This document shows, piece by piece, positions 6,707-12,553 of a stretch of 12,553 nt of DNA (within the stretch, counting starts at the first letter, position 1; each line of letters begins with the position of its first letter). Both the position numbers and the translations under genes were made by a program. Source of the stretch: Actinomycetota bacterium (GTDB lineage Bacteria; Actinomycetota; Humimicrobiia; Humimicrobiales; Humimicrobiaceae); NCBI GenBank assembly GCA_028697935.1, contig JAQVEM010000029.1, forward strand, positions 1 through 12,553. Direction: 5' to 3'. The notes below the pieces were generated by a model, which was not told where the DNA came from, made no database searches, and saw nothing but the letters and a program-made list of their open reading frames with translations.

Positions 6707-6734
6707 TTTATAATAAAATAAGTTAAATTGTAAA
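6707..6734 (-). promoter_or_regulatory. Candidate promoter of the cation-exporter gene
   Basis: On the minus strand TTTACA (6734-6729) and TATAAA (6712-6707) are separated by 16 bases; each matches the sigma-70 consensus at five of six positions. Transcription would start near 6700, leaving a leader of about 64 nt. The AT-rich context lowers certainty. Confidence 0.45.
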
Positions 6735-6797
6735 TGAATTCAGGCATACCTATTGTTACATGCTTAATATTATTTGTCATTTAAATATTAATAATTT

Positions 6798-7733
6798 ATG
6801 AAAAAAACAAAAATCTGGATTCTCGCAGAAAAAAGTAAAGAAAGCGATTTTAATTTTTATTCTGACGGTAAAATTAATAAGATCGCGGATGAAATGAATA
6901 TAGAATTAAAACTTATCTCACCTGAAAAAATTGACCTGATTGTAAGTGAAGAAGATATTAAAAATATTATGTATGATGGGAAAATGGTAGAAATACCGGA
7001 TTATGTGGTTACAAGAATTGGAACTATCACATATTATTCACTTGCTATAATCAGACATCTTGAAAAACTCGGTGTTTTTGTATTAAATTCAAGTCGCAGC
7101 ATAGAGATAGCAAAGGACAAATTGTTTTCCCTCCAGTTACTTGCTGCAAATAATATTCCTGTTCCTAAAACAATGCTGGTTAAACCCCTACTCAATATCG
7201 ACCTTGTAGAAAGAGAGTTTTCTTACCCTGTAATAGTTAAAACAATAACAGGTTCCGGTGGCAAAGGTGTTTTTCTTGCTGAAAATAGAAACAGGCTTTT
7301 TGACATTATTAAACGGTTTGGAAATGATGAAGAATCAAAAAATAATTTAATTTTACAGGAGTTTATCAGTACAAGCATGGGTAAAGACATCAGAGTAGTT
7401 GTTATTGGCGGCAGAGCTATAGGTGCCATTATGAGGAGGTCGTCTGATGGTAATTTTAAGGCAAATTATTCAGCAGGTGGTCTGGCAGAGCCTTATGTTA
7501 TAAATCCCACTGTAGAATGGCTTGCGGTTAAATCTTCAAAGATCATAGGTCTGGGCATAGCAGGCGTTGATATTTTATTTGATAAAGAAAATTATAAGGT
7601 CTGTGAAGTAAATTCTTATCCTGGTTTCACAGGCTTTGAAAAAGTGACAGATATAAATGTATCAAGAGAAATTTTTAAGTATATACTTGAGTGTCAGAGT
7701 GGGAACAATAATGCTCTTGCTAAAAATACATAG
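6798..7733 (+). CDS. RimK-like ATP-grasp amino-acid ligase, substrate unknown
   Basis: A cytoplasmic ligase of 311 residues that would use ATP to join an amino acid, typically glutamate, to a carboxylate acceptor through an acyl-phosphate. The N-terminal half (1-100) has the RimK-type RIG..TYYSLAIIRHLEKLGVFVLNSS region. The ATP-grasp part has K148, the glycine loop GSGGKG (152-157), LQEFI (186-190), DIRV (197-200), the RimK segment MRRSSDGNFKANYSAGG (212-228) and metal ligands D258, E270 and N272 in GVDIL and CEVNSYPG. Relatives include RimK (ribosomal protein S6), LysX (with LysW), and CofF or MptN (coenzyme tails). None of their partner genes is nearby, so I give no symbol. It is the only plus-strand protein gene in the window, converges on scpB with a 5-base gap and lacks a Shine-Dalgarno sequence. 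Confidence 0.9.
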   Translation: MKKTKIWILAEKSKESDFNFYSDGKINKIADEMNIELKLISPEKIDLIVSEEDIKNIMYDGKMVEIPDYVVTRIGTITYYSLAIIRHLEKLGVFVLNSSRSIEIAKDKLFSLQLLAANNIPVPKTMLVKPLLNIDLVEREFSYPVIVKTITGSGGKGVFLAENRNRLFDIIKRFGNDEESKNNLILQEFISTSMGKDIRVVVIGGRAIGAIMRRSSDGNFKANYSAGGLAEPYVINPTVEWLAVKSSKIIGLGIAGVDILFDKENYKVCEVNSYPGFTGFEKVTDINVSREIFKYILECQSGNNNALAKNT

Positions 7734-7738
7734 AATTT

Positions 7739-8344
7739 TTATTTATTTTTATTACTTTCGTTACCCCCATTATTTTCATTACTTTCCTCAAATTCATCCA
7801 GAGGAGGCAGTTCATCCAGACTGTTAATCCCGAGTATTTCTAAAAATTTTTCGCTTACCCTGTAAGTTATGGGATTACCTGGTTCTTTAAGTCTGCCTGC
7901 TTCTTTTATTAACCCTTTGTCCATAAGAGTTAATACTACACTATCTGTTCTTACGCCTCTTATTTCTGCTATCTGTGTTCTTGTTACAGGCTGTTTATAA
8001 CAAATAATAGCAAGAGTCTCCAATGCTGCCTGCGAGATATAGGTATGTATATTTGATTTTACAAACTTTGCTAGAATTTCATTTAATGAAGGGTTGGAAT
8101 AAAGCCTGAATCCTCCAGCTGTCCTTTTAACAATAAATCCCCTGTTTTCTTCTATATATTCCCTTTCCAGTGCTTCTATTATTTTACATACTTTTTTTTC
8201 TGATATTCCCAGAACGGAAGAAATATCTCTGGCCTTTACTGTCTTCTCGGATATAAAAAGAATGCCTTCTATACATGTTTTAAGCCATTCTTCACTTTTA
8301 TACCATTCTAAAACTTTATCTTTTTTACTTTCTTCCATTTTCAT
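7739..8344 (-). CDS. scpB: Segregation and condensation protein B
   Basis: Binds ScpA as a dimer and forms the Smc-ScpAB condensin that compacts and segregates the chromosome. The 201 residues contain two winged-helix domains, about 18-95 and 100-170. The second has the family signature ISQAALETLAIICYKQPVTR (103-122), then IRGVRTDSV and GLIKEAGRLKEPGNPITY (144-161). The C-terminal tail from 182 is acidic then Asn/Gly/Lys-rich and probably disordered. Three starts are possible: TTG 8353, ATG 8344 and ATG 8338. I chose ATG 8344 because it is a normal codon, but none has a Shine-Dalgarno sequence. The N-terminus is somewhat longer than in B. subtilis. The gene is 32 bases downstream of scpA. Confidence 0.95.
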   Translation of the reverse strand: MKMEESKKDKVLEWYKSEEWLKTCIEGILFISEKTVKARDISSVLGISEKKVCKIIEALEREYIEENRGFIVKRTAGGFRLYSNPSLNEILAKFVKSNIHTYISQAALETLAIICYKQPVTRTQIAEIRGVRTDSVVLTLMDKGLIKEAGRLKEPGNPITYRVSEKFLEILGINSLDELPPLDEFEESNENNGGNESNKNK

Positions 8345-8376
8345 TATAATCAAATAAATAAAAAAATTACTTTTTA

Positions 8377-9120
8377 TTACAGCTTTTTTATTATTATACT
8401 TCCAAAATATTCAAACTGCATAATGTCAATAATGCCCTTTTTATAAAGTTCCAGTATCGATAAAAAACTTACTATCTTATCTATAACCTCTTTGTACTCC
8501 GAGGTAATTTCTTTAAAAGTAGTACTACCCTTCTCTTCCAGTATATTTTTAATTCTTTCCATTTCATCAAATATACTTATACTTATCCTGCTATTATATA
8601 ATTTTCCAGGGCTTATTTTTTCCTCCCGGTGTTTTAAAAGTCCTGAAGCAGTATTTACCAGCTTTTCTATATTTAAATCATCAGCAAAATCAGGTAATAA
8701 ATCCAGAAATTCTTTTTCTAAAGGGGCTTCTCTTATATAATATAGAGAGTCTTCTTCATAGAGTTCTCTGAAATAATTAGACACTTTTTTAAATATATTA
8801 TATTCTTTCTCTCTTAGCTTCAAAATATCAATACCGGGCTCATTATCTTCCTCTGTAACTCTTTCTCTCCTTGAGGGAAGCAGCGATCTTGACTTTATTT
8901 CAAGTAGTATCGATGAAATATAAGTAAATCCTGAGATTGTATCTATTAATACATTTTTGTTATTTCTTGTATAATCTACAAAATCCCTGATTATTGTGCT
9001 TAAACTGATTTCATAGATATCTTTTTTTCTCTTTTGAACAAGTTCCAGGAGTAAATATACAGGGCCTTTAAATTCGTTATATTCTATTAGATATTCTTTA
9101 TTCTCAGTACGGCTATTCAT
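8377..9120 (-). CDS. scpA: Segregation and condensation protein A
   Basis: The kleisin subunit that bridges the Smc heads and carries ScpB. The 247 residues match the usual length. The N-terminal Smc-binding part has the signature YNEFKGPVYLLLELVQKRK (14-32), then IYEISLSTI, a form of the family's FxGPLDLLLxLI and IYDIPI. A central charged linker contains the ScpB-binding region, and the C-terminal winged helix (about 180-247) ends in LELYKKGIIDIMQ and EYFGSIII. It lies 39 bases after trpS and directly before scpB, the usual pairing. No Shine-Dalgarno sequence is evident before the ATG at 9120; the nearest purine stretch (AGGA) is too far upstream. Confidence 0.95.
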   Translation of the reverse strand: MNSRTENKEYLIEYNEFKGPVYLLLELVQKRKKDIYEISLSTIIRDFVDYTRNNKNVLIDTISGFTYISSILLEIKSRSLLPSRRERVTEEDNEPGIDILKLREKEYNIFKKVSNYFRELYEEDSLYYIREAPLEKEFLDLLPDFADDLNIEKLVNTASGLLKHREEKISPGKLYNSRISISIFDEMERIKNILEEKGSTTFKEITSEYKEVIDKIVSFLSILELYKKGIIDIMQFEYFGSIIIKKL

Positions 9121-9159
9121 TTTTTATGCAGCTATTATTTATCCTATATAGCTACTATC

Positions 9160-10143
9160 TTAATCTATACCTATTTTTTTTCTTACATCAGATATTGTAC
9201 TTTCTGCAATTCTTTTTACATCAATGCTGCCTTTTCTGAGTATTTCATGTATATAATTCACATTTTTAATAATCTCTTCTCTTCTTTCACGAAATTCTCC
9301 AAGAGATTCATATATTATCTCTGCAATTTCCTTTTTGCAGTCTGTACACCCTATCTCTCCTCTTCTGCATCTTTTTTCAATTTCTACTAACCTGTCTTCA
9401 TTCACATATAATTTATAAAAACTAAATACATTACAGATCTCGGGATGCCCTGGATCTTTGCGATATATTCTCTCAGGGTCGGTAATCATCTTACCAACCT
9501 TATTTTTTATATCTTCATAATCATCGGATAAAAATATTGCATTATTATAACTTTTTGACATTTTTCTTCCATCAATTCCGGGAACTCTTGTTGCTTTTGA
9601 TAGCATTGCTTCCGGTTCATTAAAATACTTACCATAAAGATAATTAAATCTGCGGGCGATTTCCCTTGTAATTTCAATATGTGGTAGCTGGTCTTCTCCA
9701 ACAGGTATGATATCAGAATTAACTATAAGAATATCAGATGCCATAAGAACAGGATATGACAAAAACCCAAGCGTTGATATGTCTTTTGAACTCAGTTCAA
9801 TTATCTGTTCTTTATAGGTGGGACATCTTTCAAGCCATGAAAGAGGTGTGATCATTGAAAAATAAAGAGTCAGCTCTGCAATTTGCGGAATGTCAGATTG
9901 TCTGTATAGATGGGTGTATTCAGGATCAATTCCGAGAGCAACAAGATCGATTGCGCATTCAATTAAATCTGATTTTATATTTCCAGGGTTCTGGTATTCA
10001 GTTGTTAATGCATGCCAGTCAACCAGAAAGAAAAAATTTTCATAATCTTTCTGGTATTTAATCATATTTCCAATATTCCCATGAAGATGACCGAGATGTA
10101 ATTTACCTGTCGGTCTGAATCCTGTAAGCATTTTCTTTTTCAT
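9160..10143 (-). CDS. trpS: Tryptophanyl-tRNA synthetase
   Basis: Class I aminoacyl-tRNA synthetase that charges tRNA-Trp with tryptophan. The 327 residues are normal length. The HIGH-type signature reads HLGH at 16-19 after TGFRPTGKL, and the KMSKS loop is at 194-198 (GRKMSKSYNN). GEDQLPHIEITREIARRFN (149-167) is a well-conserved TrpRS segment. A Cys cluster CRRGEIGCTDCKK lies near 258-270, as in many bacterial TrpRS. The ATG at 10143 has a clear AGGAG Shine-Dalgarno sequence (10155-10151) seven bases upstream. It is 33 bases downstream of the M50 protease gene. That gap is too short for a T-box, so no tRNA-responsive leader controls it here. Confidence 0.97.
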   Translation of the reverse strand: MKKKMLTGFRPTGKLHLGHLHGNIGNMIKYQKDYENFFFLVDWHALTTEYQNPGNIKSDLIECAIDLVALGIDPEYTHLYRQSDIPQIAELTLYFSMITPLSWLERCPTYKEQIIELSSKDISTLGFLSYPVLMASDILIVNSDIIPVGEDQLPHIEITREIARRFNYLYGKYFNEPEAMLSKATRVPGIDGRKMSKSYNNAIFLSDDYEDIKNKVGKMITDPERIYRKDPGHPEICNVFSFYKLYVNEDRLVEIEKRCRRGEIGCTDCKKEIAEIIYESLGEFRERREEIIKNVNYIHEILRKGSIDVKRIAESTISDVRKKIGID

Positions 10144-10176
10144 GTAAAGACTCCTATCTCCAACCTTGTTATATAA

Positions 10177-10890
10177 TTAAATCAGATACTGCCACCAGGT
10201 ACATGCATTATAAAAAAAATTCGAAACAGGTGTTATAATAAACCCTAAAAACCTTGAAAATAAAAAAATAAAAAGAAAAATGAAAATAAAACCATATCTT
10301 TCCATACTCAGGTATCTATACATTGCATTCTGGGGTAAAAAAGATGCAAGTATCTTTGAGCCATCAAGTGGTGGTATGGGTATAAAGTTAAAGATTGCAA
10401 GAAAAATATTTATAAATATGGCATTTTGAAAAATAAGGTTCACAAGTATAATTGCGTTGAAGCCTATTGAACCCGTACTTAGTCTGGCACCAATTAAAAT
10501 TACAAAAATAAAATAAAAAATTCCATAAACAAGTCCAACAGCAAAAGCAAATATAAGATTTGCTGCAGGACCGGCAAGTGAAGTATATCGGATTCCTTTT
10601 CTATAATTTTTAAAATAAGCTGTATTTATAGGAACAGGTTTTGCATAGCCAAATAGTATGTTTGACCCAAACAACAATAGAATAAAAGGAAGTATTATAC
10701 TTCCAAATAAATCAATGTGCGCAATGGGATTAAGAGTTAACCTGCCCATATTTTTAGCGGTAGGGTCACCACTTTTATAGGCAAGATAGCCATGCGCACA
10801 TTCGTGTATAACAACACCCATGATAAGGCCGGGGGCCCATATAACTATTTTAGTTAAGAAATCAATTATTGACTGTCCAGTACCAGACAT
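10177..10890 (-). CDS. Site-2-protease-type membrane metalloprotease, family M50
   Basis: An integral membrane zinc protease of 237 residues, the short YwhC-like type without a PDZ domain. The zinc motif HECAH (29-33) sits in the first membrane segment. The third ligand Asp is in NFIPIPPLDG (168-177). Five or so hydrophobic segments are visible at about 12-35, 62-82, 105-135, 143-170 and 198-218. The substrate is unknown; relatives cleave membrane-bound regulators or remnant peptides. A GGGG Shine-Dalgarno stretch lies seven bases before the ATG at 10890. The 107-base gap to xer allows an internal promoter; the best I see on the minus strand is TTGCAA with TATTCT after 16 bases, which is weak. 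The position next to trpS and scpAB is common in Clostridia-like genomes. Confidence 0.92.
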   Translation of the reverse strand: MSGTGQSIIDFLTKIVIWAPGLIMGVVIHECAHGYLAYKSGDPTAKNMGRLTLNPIAHIDLFGSIILPFILLLFGSNILFGYAKPVPINTAYFKNYRKGIRYTSLAGPAANLIFAFAVGLVYGIFYFIFVILIGARLSTGSIGFNAIILVNLIFQNAIFINIFLAIFNFIPIPPLDGSKILASFLPQNAMYRYLSMERYGFIFIFLFIFLFSRFLGFIITPVSNFFYNACTWWQYLI

Positions 10891-10997
10891 ATATCTACCC
10901 CTATCAATTTATTATGACTTTATAGAATACCAAAATCCATTAGATTTGCAAATTTTACTATATATAATCTTTTATTTTTTATACAGTCTTTATAAGA

Positions 10998-11933
10998 TCA
11001 GGCACTATATTTTTCTCTCGGATGATACTTAAAATAAACTTCTTTTATATGTTTTTTATCCAGAGTAGTATATATTTCTGTTGTTGAAATACTACTATGC
11101 CCGAGGAGTTCCTGAACCGTTCTTAAATCCGCACCTCTTTGAATCATATGTGTTGCGAAGCTATGCCTGAAGATATGTGGATACAGATTTTTGTCCAGAT
11201 TTATTTTTCTGGCGTATTTTTTCAAAATTTTCCAGAATCCCTGACGTGTCAATTTTTTTCCGCTCCTGTTTATAAAAACAAAATCAGTTTTGTTTCCCCT
11301 TTTAATTTCACTTCTGCTATGTCTCAAATACTTTTTTAAGAGCTGCATACTTCTTTCACCAACCGGTACTATCCTTTCCTTATTCCCTTTACCCCTGAAT
11401 CTTAATAACTCTTCTTCAAAATCAATATTCTGAATTTTTAAATTTACAATTTCACTTACTCTCAAACCACAGGAATATATTATTTCAAACATTGCCCTGT
11501 CCCTTATTTCCAGCTTCCCGGAAACAGGAATGCTTTCAAGGAACCTGTCAACTTCTTCAATACTTAAAATCTCCGGTATTTTCCTTAATTTTAAAGGGTT
11601 ATTTACCTGGACCCATATGTTATTTTTACATACACCTTCTATCATTAAAAATTTATAAAAACTTCTTAATGTTGATAATATTCTTGATATAGAGGACTCG
11701 GACTGACTTTTATACAAGTCCTGTAAAAAATCAAGCGTCTGCTCTCTCGATAGATTACATAAATCCCTTATATTATTATTATAAAGATATAATTTAAATT
11801 TCCTGAGGTCTCTTTCGTAGGATTCTATGGTATTTGGCAGCATTAATCTTTCAAATTTTAGATAATCCATGTATTTATCAACGTAAATATCAAATTTTTT
11901 ATCAAAATCTTCTTTTTTATTTTCTTTTTTCAT
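10998..11933 (-). CDS. XerC/XerD-type tyrosine recombinase
   Basis: Site-specific recombinase, probably resolving chromosome dimers at a dif site before division. The 311 residues include an N-terminal core-binding SAM-like domain (about 14-105) and a catalytic domain (about 120-300). The catalytic set is complete: R158 in GLRVSE, K182 in RGKGNKER, H253 and R256 in HIFRHSFATH, H279 in LLGHSSISTTEIYT and the nucleophile Y288. Its place in a housekeeping run, with no phage genes or attachment repeats, argues for a host Xer rather than an integrase. XerC and XerD cannot be told apart from this alone. The ATG overlaps the Nudix stop by four bases (ATGA), so the two are translationally coupled. 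An N-terminal Lys/Glu-rich extension of about 13 residues is present. Confidence 0.93.
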   Translation of the reverse strand: MKKENKKEDFDKKFDIYVDKYMDYLKFERLMLPNTIESYERDLRKFKLYLYNNNIRDLCNLSREQTLDFLQDLYKSQSESSISRILSTLRSFYKFLMIEGVCKNNIWVQVNNPLKLRKIPEILSIEEVDRFLESIPVSGKLEIRDRAMFEIIYSCGLRVSEIVNLKIQNIDFEEELLRFRGKGNKERIVPVGERSMQLLKKYLRHSRSEIKRGNKTDFVFINRSGKKLTRQGFWKILKKYARKINLDKNLYPHIFRHSFATHMIQRGADLRTVQELLGHSSISTTEIYTTLDKKHIKEVYFKYHPREKYSA

Positions 11934-12487
11934 AAAATCCGGTTTTCCCCTGTTATATAATCACATGTAAGTAATATACCTATTATTGTCTTTGCATCCT
12001 TTATTTTGCCACTTTTTATGTAAGACAGAGCATCTTCTATTTTTAATTCAATTACTTCTAAAAATTCATCTTCTTCAAGATTGTTTTCTTTTTTAACAAA
12101 ATCCACAGCCAGATAGATGTGCATTATTTCATCACAGAAACCCGGGGACGAGTAAAAAGATATTAAGTGTTTAAGCTCTCCTCCTGATGCCCCTATTTCT
12201 TCTTCTAATTCCCTTCTTGCGCTATCCAGCGGGTCTTCATTTTTGTCAATTTTACCTGCCGGTATTTCTATTAGGATATCATTTATCGGGTATCTGAATT
12301 GTCTTACAAAAAAGATATTTCCATTTTTATTTAGAGGTACTATTGCTACAGCACCCGGATGTGAAATCTTCTCCCTGGTAGCAATTCTACCATCCGGTAA
12401 TTTTACCCTGTCAAAATAAAGTTTTATGATTTCTCCTTTAAAAATTTCTTCAGAGCTTATTTTTATTTCGTTTAATTTTTTGTTAAT
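11930..12487 (-). CDS. ADP-ribose pyrophosphatase-type Nudix hydrolase with probable AUU start
   Basis: Hydrolyses ADP-ribose or similar nucleotide sugars, a clean-up role in the cytoplasm. The 185-residue translation carries a complete Nudix box: GKIDKNE, then DPLDSAR, then RELEEEIGA, fitting Gx5Ex7REUxEExGU. The downstream segment SFYSSPGFCDEIMHIYLA and the C-terminal IKDAKTIIGILL are typical of the NudF group. The frame is open back to a TAG at 12520-12518 but contains no ATG, GTG or TTG before residue M at 12124, which lies after the Nudix box. The ATT at 12487 has AGGGAGG placed eight bases upstream and puts the N-terminus where B. subtilis NudF begins, so I take it as the start. A base error that destroyed an ATG is the alternative. 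Confidence 0.88.
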   Translation of the reverse strand: MNKKLNEIKISSEEIFKGEIIKLYFDRVKLPDGRIATREKISHPGAVAIVPLNKNGNIFFVRQFRYPINDILIEIPAGKIDKNEDPLDSARRELEEEIGASGGELKHLISFYSSPGFCDEIMHIYLAVDFVKKENNLEEDEFLEVIELKIEDALSYIKSGKIKDAKTIIGILLTCDYITGENRIL

Positions 12488-12494
12488 TTTACTG

Positions 12495-12502
12495 CCCTCC
12501 CT
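12495..12502 (-). promoter_or_regulatory. Strong Shine-Dalgarno sequence before an ATT codon
   Basis: The minus strand reads AGGGAGGGCAGTAAAATT. GGAGG is eight bases from the ATT at 12487-12485. It is the strongest ribosome binding site in the window and is the reason for choosing this non-standard start. Confidence 0.7.
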
Positions 12503-12553
12503 ATCTACCTTTTTTATCTATCTTCTCATCTATTCTGTTTATCAAGATCGGAA
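12501..12553 (-). CDS. Possible C-terminal tail of an upstream gene, partial
   Basis: One minus-strand frame is open from the window edge to a TAG at 12503-12501 and reads PILINRIDEKIDKKGR. Its stop would overlap the Nudix Shine-Dalgarno sequence, the spacing expected within an operon. Another frame is open for only eight codons (SDLDKQNR, then TGA). With 16 residues no family can be named and the ORF may be chance. Confidence 0.25.
   Translation of the reverse strand, partial: PILINRIDEKIDKKGR

Noticed and set aside
10144..10176. T-box leader upstream of trpS
   Set aside because: The gap to the preceding gene is only 33 bases and contains a plain Shine-Dalgarno sequence.
10998..11933. Phage or integrative-element integrase
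   Set aside because: The sequence is Xer-like, it is coupled to a housekeeping gene, and no attachment repeats, tRNA or phage genes are nearby.

Overview
The window comes from an AT-rich bacterial chromosome with mostly housekeeping genes. Ten protein-coding genes are complete, one (cmk) is cut by the left edge, and a short ORF tail may run off the right edge. The gene order (Nudix, xer recombinase, M50 protease, trpS, scpA, scpB; then tyrA, aroA, cmk) resembles clusters known from Clostridia and related low-GC or deep-branching anaerobes such as Atribacterota. I see no sporulation genes and cannot fix the phylum from sequence alone. No tRNA, rRNA, CRISPR array, transposase or prophage gene was seen.

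Right part (7739-12553, all minus strand): a tightly spaced run of an ADP-ribose pyrophosphatase-type Nudix hydrolase, a XerC/XerD-type tyrosine recombinase, a site-2-protease-type membrane metalloprotease, tryptophanyl-tRNA synthetase, and the Smc partners ScpA and ScpB. The theme is chromosome segregation and dimer resolution plus housekeeping. The Nudix gene appears to start at an AUU codon placed behind a strong Shine-Dalgarno sequence.

Middle part (2938-7738): this block separates scpB from tyrA and looks more accessory. It holds a lone plus-strand RimK-like ATP-grasp ligase that converges on scpB with a 5-base gap. Divergent from it is a CDF cation exporter with three tandem C-terminal cytoplasmic domains and unusual Asn/Asp metal-site motifs. 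The 161-base gap between the two contains a perfect palindrome next to candidate promoters. Next comes a PAS-GGDEF-HD-GYP cyclic-di-GMP protein with all signature motifs. The 588-base gap before tyrA contains the most unusual element: a plus-strand, highly structured RNA of about 167 nt with its own extended -10 promoter and a rho-independent terminator. It matches no family that I recognise. Inverted repeats flank it on the 5' side and a perfect 22-bp tandem duplication lies on the 3' side.

Left part (1-2937, minus strand): tyrA (with an ACT domain), aroA (a class II EPSP synthase by motif) and cmk form an apparent aromatic-amino-acid and nucleotide operon, with a plausible sigma-70-type promoter upstream of tyrA.

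About half of the genes lack a recognisable Shine-Dalgarno sequence and have A/T-only leaders, while others have strong ones (tyrA, trpS, the M50 gene, Nudix).
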